Shown: positions 1 to 8,271 of the stretch, piece after piece
Position numbering within the stretch: the first letter of the stretch is position 1
Layout of the letters: each line of letters opens with the position of its first letter
NCBI RefSeq assembly: GCF_900119895.1
Contig: NZ_FQLR01000003.1
Coordinates: 248,001 to 312,000 of the forward strand
Source: Collinsella phocaeensis
Lineage (GTDB): Bacteria > Actinomycetota > Coriobacteriia > Coriobacteriales > Coriobacteriaceae
Direction of reading: 5' to 3'
Length of the DNA stretch: 64,000 nucleotides
Program-made: the position numbers and the translations under genes
The notes under the pieces: model-generated
The model's input: only the letters and a program-made list of their open reading frames with translations
The model's database searches: none
Told to the model about the DNA's origin: nothing

Positions 1-138
1 AGAAAATGCCGAGAGTCGGTGATGCTTTGGCGTAGATACCGCGCGGGATTCATGGTGACACGAAGGCGTCATATATCGAATGGCCTCGGGTGGTAGAAGT
101 GAGGTAGAGCAGAGACAGGAGCGCGAAAGGAGGCGCAC

Positions 139-774
139 GTGGTATCGAGGGTCCTGTACCGCCCGTTCGAAGACGGCGATTTCGACTCGGTCGCCCAGAT
201 TCTCAAGCAGGCCTGGCACCAGGACACTGCCGACGATGCGTACAACGACCTCGAGGCCGCAAGCGACCTTGCCTATTCCCTCTCCATCTCAACGTTCTCG
301 CAGGTCGCGCTCATCGACGGGGTGCCCAGCGGCATCATTCTCGCTCGATCCGACAACGACACGGCGCCCGACGCCGAGCGTTGGTCCCAGATGGAGCAGG
401 ACATCATCGGCCGCATGCGCACGGTCAACGAGCGTGCCTGCGAGAACCGTCTCAGCTTCATCAAGTCCGAGGTGCGCGTGAACAACCGCCTGCTCGAGCA
501 GAGCGGATTCACGAGCGGCAACGAGGTCACGCTGCTCGCGGTCGCCGCGAGCGCGCGGGGCCTCGGCATCGGCGGCGTCCTGTTCGATGCTGCGGCATCG
601 TACCTCGCCTCCACGGGCGCCACCCACCTGCACCTCTACACCGACTCGGACTGCACGTGGAAGTTCTACGAGCGCCGCGGCCTCAAACGGGCGGCGACGC
701 ACCGCGCATCCCACCGCGAGCGCAAGCTGCTCGCGCGCGAGATGTATCTGTACGGCCTCGATCTTTCCGCCTGA
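139..774 (+). CDS. GNAT family N-acetyltransferase
   Basis: The 211-residue protein has the GNAT fold layout: an N-terminal strand-helix unit (YRPFEDGDFDSVAQIL), a central strand followed by the acetyl-CoA pyrophosphate loop ARGLGIGGVLF near residues 138-148 (the R/Q-x-x-G-x-G/A motif), and a C-terminal YERRGLKRA segment typical of the last helix and strand. It should transfer an acetyl group from acetyl-CoA to an amine in the cytoplasm, but the acceptor cannot be inferred. The GTG start at 139 is chosen because AAAGGAGG lies 5 to 12 bases upstream. The gene stands alone and is followed by a strong hairpin at 906-947. Family assignment is firm; substrate is unknown. Confidence 0.85.
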   Translation: MVSRVLYRPFEDGDFDSVAQILKQAWHQDTADDAYNDLEAASDLAYSLSISTFSQVALIDGVPSGIILARSDNDTAPDAERWSQMEQDIIGRMRTVNERACENRLSFIKSEVRVNNRLLEQSGFTSGNEVTLLAVAASARGLGIGGVLFDAAASYLASTGATHLHLYTDSDCTWKFYERRGLKRAATHRASHRERKLLAREMYLYGLDLSA

Positions 775-905
775 CATGCGGGGCCCGGCGTCATGAGGGC
801 AGCTTGACGCCGCAAGCCGCGTCTGTCGGGATTCGAACAGGTATATGTATGGGCGCTTCGGCACGCATACGAGATGTGCTCCGCCATCCACCCCACGGAG
901 AACAT

Positions 906-947
906 CGACGAAGGGGACCCCGCCTGAACGCGGGGTCCCCTTCGTCG
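906..947. terminator. Strong bidirectional hairpin terminator
   Basis: A perfect 18-bp stem (906-923 with 930-947) closes a 6-base loop. It lies between the GNAT gene and the convergent DUF2207 gene, so it can end transcripts from both sides. There is no clear T-run on either strand, so it may act as a barrier or RNA 3-prime end rather than a canonical intrinsic terminator. Confidence 0.7.
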
Positions 948-1046
948 TACCTCGCCCTGCCCCGGCGGACAAAGGAGGCGCAAAGGCCCGGCGCGCGCCA
1001 CGGCAGTGCAGCCGCAGGCATGCGTCGGGGCCGTGAGCGGGACCGG

Positions 1047-2942
1047 CTAGAACGTACCGCCGCCCGAGCTATCGGAGCTCGATGCAAGCTGGGCGACCGA
1101 CTCGCGGTACGCGCCCCCCGTCGCCCCCGTCGGCGATCCCAGGCGGCCATGCGGGTAGCACCACCAGTACACCGGATAGCGGTACCCCATGTCCTCGGTG
1201 CCGCGCAGGTCCCGCGGAACGGCGTCGGCCAGACGGCGCAGCACCTCGTCGGACACGCCGAAGGCCACGGCGAGCACGAGCAGCTTGTTCCACAGGATGA
1301 GATCGGACGGCGCCGCCTCATCGAGGTTCGTGAAGTCCTCGAGCCAGCGCTTGAGACCATCGCAGCGGCTCTTTAACTCGATCGCCTCGAGGGGGTAGCA
1401 CTTCGTGGTGCCCACGACCAGCGCGACGGCGACGCACATCGCCAGTGACGCGATCAGAACCAGAACGCTTGCGAAATCGAGGAAGAAGGCCAGGAAGACC
1501 GAGATGACGCCGGAGACGACCGCAGCGGCGAACATGCCGGCCGTGTACGCCGTGGGCACCGTGCTCGAAAGGCTGCGCTCCTCGAGCGCCGCCATGACGG
1601 ACGCCCTGAACTCCTCGAGCGGGCCCTCATCGTCCTCGTCGCCGACGGCGTCCGGCAACGAATCGATAGGCACCGCGTCGCCGTCGTGCGCCCGCTCGCC
1701 GAAGTACAGCGCGAGCGCATCCCGGTCGATCGGATCGGTCGCGCGGGCCCGATCCAGCAGCGTGAGCATGTAGACCTCGACATCTTTCGTGCCGAACAGC
1801 CGGCGCTTCTCCTGCGTCTCGGGCCTTAGGGACACCACCCCGTCGTCGGTGAGCTTCATGAGCGTCGCGATGAAGGCGCGGTCCTCCACCGAACCGCCCG
1901 ACATGAATGCCGAGAGCACGGCAGGATGGTCGGCCGAGGGAACGTCGCGGAAATAGGTCTCGCGGAACACGGGGTCGGGGTTGCGATACTTCGCGAACTT
2001 GCCCCAGAGGGCTATCGCGAGCAGGGCCGCCGGGATCGCCAGCTGCGCGACGGAGGCGATGAGGACCAAGGTCCGCGCCCGCTCGCGACGGGCGTTCGCC
2101 TCATCTGCCCACGCCTGCTCCTCGGACAGGATCGTATCGAGGCGCGCATCCGCCGAGGCGGCGAGGCCCGGCACCCAAGAGGCCGGGAACGCGATGCGGG
2201 CCTCGGCGAACTCGCCGGACGCCACCTCCGGGACCTCGAAGGTCACGATGGGGTTCGATGCGTCGTCCGCGTTCAGGGACACCGTGCCGTCGAGCGGGCC
2301 ATGGGCCCACGCACGTAAGCTCTCCCCCACCGCGGGCGCGTCCGAGGAGGCTGCACCCTGGAAGGAGACGGTGAGGTGCACGTCGCGGGACGCCTCCGCC
2401 CATTCCGGGCCCACGAACTTCCAGTAGAGCTCGGCCGTGTCCGACCATGCCATCACGGCCCCGGTCATCACGTACTCCACCCCGATCTCGACGGTGTCGC
2501 TGTCGTAGCTGGGCGCGAACACCTTGATGCGGTCACCGGAAGCCGTCGACTCGACCGTGTAGACGCCGTCGTCGCCGCTGGAGGCGTAGTCGACGGGGCG
2601 AAACGCCTGGGGCTCCGCGTCGCCGCGCGCGACGGAGACCCCCGCGACCGACAGGCTCGTCTGGCTTCCCTGCTGGTTCTCGCCAGCCGGTATTTCGAGG
2701 AAGACACCGTTGACGTCGTCATCGAACTCAAAGGTGCGCCGCTCGGTCACGCGGATGCTGCCGTCCGGACGCACCGCGGCGGCGATATCGACCCGCGGCA
2801 TCTCGTAGCCGTCGGCGTACGCGCGCGCCGGAACCGATGCGAGCAGCAGGGCCAGCATCGTGACGAATGCGAGCACGGCGCCGCGGAGACGCCCGCGGCG
2901 CGCAGCCGTCGCATCGAGGGAGATTGTTTGAGCCGTATGCAT
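1047..2942 (-). CDS. DUF2207 domain membrane protein
   Basis: The 631-residue protein starts with a signal peptide or TM segment (LRGAVLAFVTMLALLLASVP). An extracellular DUF2207-like beta domain follows, with the typical opening IRVTERRTFEFDDDVNGVF. After it come a TM segment (LVLIASVAQLAIPAALLAI), a cytoplasmic stretch containing FRETYFRDVPSADHPAVL, a further TM pair, and a Gly-rich tail ending SGGGTF. This order is standard for the DUF2207 family, which has no known function. The ATG at 2942 is preferred over an in-frame extension to 3248: GAAAGGCG precedes it and the signal peptide follows at once. The extension is low-complexity Arg-rich sequence. Confidence 0.85.
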   Translation of the reverse strand: MHTAQTISLDATAARRGRLRGAVLAFVTMLALLLASVPARAYADGYEMPRVDIAAAVRPDGSIRVTERRTFEFDDDVNGVFLEIPAGENQQGSQTSLSVAGVSVARGDAEPQAFRPVDYASSGDDGVYTVESTASGDRIKVFAPSYDSDTVEIGVEYVMTGAVMAWSDTAELYWKFVGPEWAEASRDVHLTVSFQGAASSDAPAVGESLRAWAHGPLDGTVSLNADDASNPIVTFEVPEVASGEFAEARIAFPASWVPGLAASADARLDTILSEEQAWADEANARRERARTLVLIASVAQLAIPAALLAIALWGKFAKYRNPDPVFRETYFRDVPSADHPAVLSAFMSGGSVEDRAFIATLMKLTDDGVVSLRPETQEKRRLFGTKDVEVYMLTLLDRARATDPIDRDALALYFGERAHDGDAVPIDSLPDAVGDEDDEGPLEEFRASVMAALEERSLSSTVPTAYTAGMFAAAVVSGVISVFLAFFLDFASVLVLIASLAMCVAVALVVGTTKCYPLEAIELKSRCDGLKRWLEDFTNLDEAAPSDLILWNKLLVLAVAFGVSDEVLRRLADAVPRDLRGTEDMGYRYPVYWWCYPHGRLGSPTGATGGAYRESVAQLASSSDSSGGGTF

Positions 2943-3248
2943 ACCGCGCCTTTCGAACGGATTCAGATGTGCACATTGTACCTGCAACGCAGCGCGCTCC
3001 GTCCGAGCCCGGCGGGCGGCTCGACGCCCGGGCGACCCGCCTCCGGCCGCCCCGCCATCGTCGACCGGTGGCCCGGATCCCCGGCTGCCCACGATCACTC
3101 GTCGAGCGCGGCGCCCGCGGGGCGCGATCGCCGAGGAGCGTGAACATCCCCTGTTCCCCTTTTGCGCGACCCCCTGAATCGGCGCGAGGCGCACGTATAC
3201 TGTAACCATAGCCCGACAGAGGGGCCATGCTTTACGAGAGGAGCGCAT
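2943..3248. promoter_or_regulatory. Divergent promoter region, DUF2207 gene and ferritin
   Basis: This 306-base gap separates two divergent genes. On the plus strand a -10-like TATACT lies at 3196-3201, about 50 bases before the ferritin ATG. I find no good -35 at the expected distance and no convincing Fur or DtxR box. The rest is GC-rich and has no gene I can support. Confidence 0.45.
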
Positions 3249-3767
3249 ATGGCCATCAACCAGCAGGTCGCAGAGGCGCTAGAAGAGCAGATCAACAAAG
3301 AGTTCTACTCCGCATACCTCTATCTCACGTTCGCCGACTACTACGAGGAGCGCGGTCTCAAGGGCTTCGCCAACTGGTATGAGATCCAAGCCAAGGAGGA
3401 GATGGACCACGGCATGGCCATCCGCCGCTATCTGCTCGACAACGACTACAAGCCCGTCATGAAGGCCATCGACCAGCCGCACGTCGAGTTCTCAAGCGAC
3501 CTCGAGCCGCTCGAGGCGGGGCTGGCGCACGAGGAATACGTGACGAGCCTGATTCACCACTGCTACGAGGTCGCCCACAGCGTTCACGATATCCGCGCCA
3601 TGCAGATGCTTGACTACTTCGTCAAAGAGCAGGGCGAGGAGGAGGCGAACGCCCGCGACATGATCTCCAACATGAAGCTGTTCGGGTGCGACCCCAAGGG
3701 TCTGTACGACCTCGACCGCGAATACCGCGGCCGCGTGTACACGCAGATGACCGCGCTGCCGCTCTAA
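3249..3767 (+). CDS. ftnA: Non-haem ferritin
   Basis: The 172-residue length matches bacterial ferritins. The four-helix bundle carries the ferroxidase ligands: the Glu of the NKEFYSAYLYL segment in helix A, the EEMDHGM segment (Glu and His) in helix B, Glu in LAHEEYVTSLI in helix C, and Gln in VKEQGEEEANA in helix D. The protein should form a 24-subunit shell that oxidises Fe(II) and stores Fe(III) in the cytoplasm. An in-frame upstream extension to 3162 is rejected because GAGAGGAG sits just before the ATG at 3249 and the canonical start MAINQQVAEAL follows. A hairpin terminator lies 40 bases downstream. It is monocistronic. Confidence 0.93.
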   Translation: MAINQQVAEALEEQINKEFYSAYLYLTFADYYEERGLKGFANWYEIQAKEEMDHGMAIRRYLLDNDYKPVMKAIDQPHVEFSSDLEPLEAGLAHEEYVTSLIHHCYEVAHSVHDIRAMQMLDYFVKEQGEEEANARDMISNMKLFGCDPKGLYDLDREYRGRVYTQMTALPL

Positions 3768-3804
3768 GCACGCGCCAAAGAGCACCTGAAGCCCTCGCGC
3801 TTAC

Positions 3805-3841
3805 GCCCCGCCTCGGCATCCCCTGAATGCCGAGGCGGGGC
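3805..3841 (+). terminator. Terminator after ferritin
   Basis: A 15-bp perfect stem (3805-3819 with 3827-3841) encloses a 7-base loop and is followed by the weakly T-containing ACCTTCATG. It lies 38 bases after the ferritin stop. Confidence 0.75.
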
Positions 3842-3922
3842 ACCTTCATGCGCCGGAGCGCGCATCCCCAGTCCTTCCGCGACTTCCAGCGGGGCAGAAC
3901 CGAGCTCCGCAATCGGGCAAAA

Positions 3923-4200
3923 GGGTGTTTGTATTTTACATTTTTACTTAACCCCCTGCTTTTTTGGACAAATATGCCAGATAATGACGATTACAGAGGG
4001 TCTTTATTTTGTGGTGCGTTGAGTCTCCGACTCGAATCGACGAACTCTACCCGCTATCGGCGCGATATAACGTACAAACGATGCCGTACTTCGCTTCCTA
4101 GGAGCGAGACGGGCAGAAGGGCGAGCAGACCGTCGTCATTATCTGGCAGATTTGTCCAGATTATCAGGGGGTTAACAGAAATTCGCATTTCACTGACCCC
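3923..4200. repeat. MITE-like inverted-repeat element, copy 1
   Basis: Arms at 3948-3990 and 4133-4175 are inverted copies sharing TGGACAAAT, GCCAGATAATGACGA and TTAACCCCCTG, with a few mismatches between them. The outer 25 bases on each side (3923-3947 and 4176-4200) are weakly matched and both begin, reading inward, with GGGT. The 142-base interior has no ORF I would support. The element is AT-richer than its surroundings and has a second copy at 23093-23347 with the same arm sequence but a different interior. It sits between the ferritin terminator and the terminator of the next gene. Confidence 0.75.
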
Positions 4201-4225
4201 TCTACGGTTGGACCGGCAAGAAAAC

Positions 4226-4261
4226 GGGCCTCCGCACGCGTCTCGATGCGCGCGGAGGCCC
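4226..4261 (-). terminator. Terminator of zinc-ribbon gene 4304-6601
   Basis: A 10-bp outer stem (4226-4235 with 4252-4261) is followed, in the minus-strand direction, by GTTTTC. It lies about 45 bases past the stop codon of the minus-strand gene. Confidence 0.75.
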
Positions 4262-4303
4262 TGCTCACGCGAACGGATCGCGTGCCAACGATTCACCCGG
4301 AGA

Positions 4304-6601
4304 TCACGCTTCGAACGAGAGCACCGTAACCATTCCGCGGCCGTCGGCATAGGAATGCCCGAAAGCGTAATGGGGAATCGACAGCTCGATGCCCTCTTCG
4401 GTGAGGATATAGCCGCCACCCTCGATGATGTCGGAGAGCTCGGAGCGCAGCTCCTCGTCCGTCGGCGCGGAGACGGGAGACGGCATGGACTGCTCGCGCT
4501 CGATAACCGCGTCGTACGCCAGCTCGAACAGCTCGTCTTCAGACGCACCGGCGATATCCCACGCATCGAGCTCGTCGCCCGTCGCGACATCGTAGATCTC
4601 GCCCGTATACGACACCATGTCATGAGCTCCCCAACCCGTGACGGCCTGCTGGGTCGATACGCCCAAAACGCCGTCAAGCGCATACGTGCACGCCTGGTCG
4701 TACGAGATGGTCATCTCGGCGTCACCGGAATCCGGCGTCCAGGATTCAGTCGCGTCCCGCAGGTCCTCCGCACGGCTCTTGAACTCCTCGGTCAGATCGG
4801 CCGCGGCGCTGTTAGCGTCGTCGGACTCGACCGAGAGATACGTCCAGATGCTATCGGCGCTGCCGTCCGGCGCCTCGAAGCCCGAGTAATACGTATCGTA
4901 CGTGACGGGGACCTCCTTCGGCTCGGCGGTGAAGTCAACCGCCTCGCCCTGGGAAGCATCCTTCGACGCGCAGCGTTCCTCGAGCTCATCCAGCGTGTCG
5001 TTCGTGATGGCGATGATCTCTGCGGGGCACACGACCTCGACGTTTTCGGAATCGTATGCGCCCCCGTCGCTCGAAAGCGCCTCGGCCTCCTTCTCCGACT
5101 CGCCGGTCATCGACCACCAGAACGTGCGGTAGGGAGACTTCGGACCGCCTACGCCATCCATGCGGAACAGCGAGGAGAAGGTGCTCTGGTCCATCTCGCC
5201 TTCGAACGTCGGGGCGTCTCCGGCGTTTCCGGACAGATCGAACGAGACGGTGCAGAGCTCGCCGAACTCCCCGTCCTCATCGAGGCCGTAGACCTGGACC
5301 TCGTCGAACATGCCGCCGTTGCCCACGTAGTTCTCGAACACGAGGTAGCGCGCGCCGTCCTCGGCCTCGGCGATCGAGAGCTGGCGGTCGCTTAAGAGGT
5401 CATCGTCCTCTTTATTGACGAATTCGATCGGATCGCAGGAGCGCACGATCTCGGAAGACTCCTCGTCGTACTCCCACACCTCGAGCGCGTACGTCGCGCC
5501 CCCGTTCGAGCTCATCATGTCGGGCATGCCGTCGTCGACGATATAGGCGACGACCAGTCGCTCGAGGCCGTCGCCGAAGTCGATGAGCTCCGTGTAGGCC
5601 AGCCCGTCGGCGCGGACCTGCCATGCCGCCATCGGATTGCCCTCAAGCTCCTGATAGGAGAGCTCGGGGTCTCCATGCTCGTCGATGAGCCCTTCGAGCT
5701 TGGAGAGGAACAGGCGCGCAGCGGACGGCGTCTCTTCATCGGGTGCGGAGACACCCCCGCCATCAGACTCCGGCGTGATCTGGACCGTGTCGTCCGGCCC
5801 GTCGTCGGTCACCTCGATCGGCGGCAGCGGGCGCACGACGCCATCCTCGTCTTCGACCTCGAACCAGTACGTGCCGTCGGGAAGGTCCTCGCCCAGCAGG
5901 GAATCCATGGTGAACCCGGACGAACCGCTCACGGTGAACGTCGGCGCGTCGGCCAGGTCGATGGAGTCGTCGAAGGCGTCCGTCGCGAATGCGATGCTGA
6001 CGGTGTAGCGGTCGAGCGGCTCGCCCTCGTCATCGGTCGGAACGATCAGCGCCACGCGCGAGACCGTCACGACCGCATCGGACCCGTAATGGATGTCCGA
6101 CGGGCGCTTGCCCAGCATCCCGCGAACCAGGAACACGGCGATGACGGCAAGCACGACGACGCCGGCTGCGACAGCGATGGCGATCCCACGGCGCCGGGCG
6201 GGCGAAGGGGACGGGGCGGTCGAGGTGCCAGAGGCGGCATCGGGCTCCGGCGCCGGGGACGCAAACGGAAGCGGGGTGGTCTGGGCGCAGGGAAGGGGAT
6301 CGGGCGCGGAAACCTCATCCGGAAACGACGCGGGACCGTCCACCGAGGGGGTCGCGGGGCATCCGCCTTCCACCGGGGCATCGGATGGGAAGGGATCGAC
6401 CGCGGACTCCGCCGCGCCCTCGATCTCGGCGCGTTCCGAGCCGTCGGGCTCGAGTCGCGCCGCGCAGGCATCATCGCCCGCGGAGGCGTCGGGCGCGCCG
6501 TCAAAAGCGGGCTCGGGAACGAGCGGGGCGACGGGATGGCCGCACGCCTCGCAGAACCGCGCGCCTTCCGGCAACTTCGCGCCGCATTCCTCGCAGAACA
6601 T
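4304..6601 (-). CDS. Zinc-ribbon, single-TM protein with large C-terminal domain
   Basis: The 765-residue protein begins MFCEECGAKLPEGARFCEAC, a four-cysteine zinc ribbon (Cys 3, 6, 17, 20). An acidic, Pro/Ala-rich linker to about residue 138 follows, then one TM helix (about 139-163, starting after ARRR) and a long acidic C-terminal region of about 600 residues that I do not recognise. The positive-inside rule puts the ribbon in the cytoplasm and the large domain outside. It is one of four proteins of this plan between 4.3 and 18.3 kb. The ATG at 6601 (after AGAAAGGACG) is chosen over an upstream extension that would overlap the neighbour. Function unknown. Confidence 0.8.
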   Translation of the reverse strand: MFCEECGAKLPEGARFCEACGHPVAPLVPEPAFDGAPDASAGDDACAARLEPDGSERAEIEGAAESAVDPFPSDAPVEGGCPATPSVDGPASFPDEVSAPDPLPCAQTTPLPFASPAPEPDAASGTSTAPSPSPARRRGIAIAVAAGVVVLAVIAVFLVRGMLGKRPSDIHYGSDAVVTVSRVALIVPTDDEGEPLDRYTVSIAFATDAFDDSIDLADAPTFTVSGSSGFTMDSLLGEDLPDGTYWFEVEDEDGVVRPLPPIEVTDDGPDDTVQITPESDGGGVSAPDEETPSAARLFLSKLEGLIDEHGDPELSYQELEGNPMAAWQVRADGLAYTELIDFGDGLERLVVAYIVDDGMPDMMSSNGGATYALEVWEYDEESSEIVRSCDPIEFVNKEDDDLLSDRQLSIAEAEDGARYLVFENYVGNGGMFDEVQVYGLDEDGEFGELCTVSFDLSGNAGDAPTFEGEMDQSTFSSLFRMDGVGGPKSPYRTFWWSMTGESEKEAEALSSDGGAYDSENVEVVCPAEIIAITNDTLDELEERCASKDASQGEAVDFTAEPKEVPVTYDTYYSGFEAPDGSADSIWTYLSVESDDANSAAADLTEEFKSRAEDLRDATESWTPDSGDAEMTISYDQACTYALDGVLGVSTQQAVTGWGAHDMVSYTGEIYDVATGDELDAWDIAGASEDELFELAYDAVIEREQSMPSPVSAPTDEELRSELSDIIEGGGYILTEEGIELSIPHYAFGHSYADGRGMVTVLSFEA

Positions 6602-6669
6602 CTCGATTTCGTCCTTTCTGTCGAACCATGCGCCCCGCGGGGGCGGCGGCCCGCCGGCACGGGGCAAAA

Positions 6670-6699
6670 GGCCCGGCAGCGCTCTCTCGCAGCCGGGCC
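6670..6699 (-). terminator. Terminator of gene 6717-7943
   Basis: An 8-bp GC stem (6670-6677 with 6692-6699) is followed on the minus strand by TTTTGCC. It lies 18 bases after the stop codon of the DUF4013-like gene. Confidence 0.75.
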
Positions 6700-6716
6700 G
6701 TCTCATCAGGATACGG

Positions 6717-7943
6717 TTAGAGCGTCTTGCTCGCCTGATAATACGCGTTCTGCTGGTACTCAGGCCAGGAAGCGGGCTGGAAGTCCTGCATCCAATACCC
6801 GAGCGCGCGCATGGAGACGAGCTCGGCGGCGACACCGCAGAAGAACAGCGCGAACAGCAGCGGCACCCACATCAGAAGCAGCGCGGGCAGCATGCCCAGG
6901 AACATGGAGATCCCGGCGAACGGGCCGTAATAGGAATACATGGAAGAATATCCCCAGCTCTGAGAGCCGATGCTTCCCACCATGCTCACAGCGAACACGA
7001 AAACCCACACGATGACCAGCAGGATGCCGATACCGATCACGACGAGCGACGGAACGATGATCGCCGTGAGCAACTTGCCCGTCTTTCCCTGGGAAGTAAG
7101 CATCTTCCAAGCGCGGGACACGTTGAGGCCGTCGCGCAGGCGCCCGCAGAGCGCCGAGACCATCTTCATGATCGCGAAGAGGGGCAGGCTGAGGAGGCTG
7201 AGCACCATGGCAATCAAGAGCCCGAGCCCCGAAAGCCTGATGGTGTCGAACAGGGCGCCGACCAGCAGGTTGACGAGGAACAGAGCGGCCCCGCAAATAA
7301 GGGCGGTGCCGTAGGCGTACAGACCCGAGTCGAGCACGCCGGGACGGATGAGCTTGGGATCCATCGGGTTGGAGCGGCCAAGCGCCACCTCGCGACCCCA
7401 GGAGATGGCGTAGCCACTGGTCACAAGCCCGCCGACGCCGGGAACGAGTTGGAAGAGCGCCATCTTGGCCACGATCTTCCACTTGCCCTGCGATGCCTTC
7501 CAATCGCTCCACGCGCGGGACAGCGGCGTCGGCTGGGACGCGACCATGATGGGAGCAGGCGCAGGCTGCGGGCCAGGCGCGGACTGGGGAGCGGGATTCG
7601 CCTCAGGCTGCGAAGCGGAGGCGGCGGGAGCAGCCGGGGCGGCGGGCTGAGGCTCGGGAGTGGGCCCGGAAGCCGGTTCGGGAGCAGGAGCCGGTTCGGG
7701 CTTCGGTGCGGGAGCGGGAACCGGGTCGGCAACGGGCTCGGGCTTCGGTGCGGGAGCGGGATGCTGCTCCGGCTCGGAAATAGGAGCCGGGGCAGGAGCC
7801 GGTTCGGGCGCAGGGGCCGGAGCCGGCGCGGGCTCGGGAGCAGGTGCCGGCGCAGGTGTCGTCTCGGGCTGACGGCCCCCGCAGTACGGACAGAACTTCG
7901 CGGTGTCGCTGATCTGCTTGCCGCAGGCGATGCAGTAAGCCAT
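6717..7943 (-). CDS. Zinc-ribbon, Pro-Ala-rich, DUF4013-like multi-TM protein
   Basis: The 408-residue protein has a zinc ribbon (Cys 4, 7, 18, 21; CIACG and CPYCG), then about 110 residues of near-pure Pro-Ala-Glu repeats (PAPAPEPAPAP type). A membrane domain follows with about six TM helices separated by polar loops, including WGREVALGRSNPMDPKLI and LRDGLNVSRAWKML. The membrane part resembles the DUF4013 family, whose role is unknown; this match is by eye. The Pro-Ala stretch may work as a rigid spacer or crowding linker. The ATG at 7943 is preceded by GAAGGGGAG. It is co-directional with the next zinc-ribbon gene, but a terminator separates them. Confidence 0.8.
   Translation of the reverse strand: MAYCIACGKQISDTAKFCPYCGGRQPETTPAPAPAPEPAPAPAPAPEPAPAPAPISEPEQHPAPAPKPEPVADPVPAPAPKPEPAPAPEPASGPTPEPQPAAPAAPAASASQPEANPAPQSAPGPQPAPAPIMVASQPTPLSRAWSDWKASQGKWKIVAKMALFQLVPGVGGLVTSGYAISWGREVALGRSNPMDPKLIRPGVLDSGLYAYGTALICGAALFLVNLLVGALFDTIRLSGLGLLIAMVLSLLSLPLFAIMKMVSALCGRLRDGLNVSRAWKMLTSQGKTGKLLTAIIVPSLVVIGIGILLVIVWVFVFAVSMVGSIGSQSWGYSSMYSYYGPFAGISMFLGMLPALLLMWVPLLFALFFCGVAAELVSMRALGYWMQDFQPASWPEYQQNAYYQASKTL
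7575..7870. repeat. Low-complexity Pro-Ala codon repeat
   Basis: Imperfect tandem units such as GGAGCCGGTTCGGG inside gene 6717-7943 encode the PAPAPE-type linker. The units are near-identical at DNA level, so slippage could change linker length between strains. Confidence 0.6.
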
Positions 7944-8009
7944 GGTCTCCCCTTCCTCTTTGACGCCAAGGCGTCACGGGAACATAATTCCAACACAATC
8001 AGCATACCT

Positions 8010-8038
8010 ATATGGCGCGCACACCGGGCGCGCCATAT
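8010..8038. promoter_or_regulatory. Palindrome in divergent promoter region (possible operator)
   Basis: The 11-bp arms ATATGGCGCGC and GCGCGCCATAT enclose a 7-base loop. The element lies between two divergent genes (minus-strand start at 7943, gluQ start at 8272), followed by an A-run on the plus strand. It is in the wrong place and has the wrong flank for a terminator, so an operator or mRNA leader structure is more likely. The rest of the 328-base gap holds nothing I can support. Confidence 0.4.
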
Positions 8039-8258
8039 CAAAAAAAACCCAAACGGTTACGCGGCCTTGATTTCCAGCTCGAGCGAACCGTTTCCAAGAC
8101 CTCGCAAGCTGTGTGGCGATGGGTCCGGAAGGCGCCCCGAAGCATGAAGCCCCGAGACCCCGGACGCCCGGCGCCCGCCGGGCATACATCGACGGCCAGG
8201 TCGCGACGACGCGTTCCGGCGCCCTGAGCCGCCGCAGCCGGGGATGCTGCTGCACGCG

Positions 8259-8264
8259 TATACT
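8259..8264 (+). promoter_or_regulatory. -10 element of gluQ, leaderless start
   Basis: TATACT ends 7 bases before the ATG at 8272, placing the expected transcription start at or next to the A of ATG. No Shine-Dalgarno sequence lies between. The pattern predicts a leaderless mRNA. Confidence 0.5.
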
Positions 8265-8271
8265 CGACACC

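Noticed and set aside
818-845. T-loop-like GGGATTCGAAC on the plus strand (possible tRNA or tRNA remnant)
   Set aside because: The flanking stem does not pair and no acceptor, D or anticodon arm can be built on either strand.
7575-7870. Possible CRISPR-like or tandem repeat array
   Set aside because: The repeats lie in frame inside a coding gene and encode a Pro-Ala linker with no spacers.
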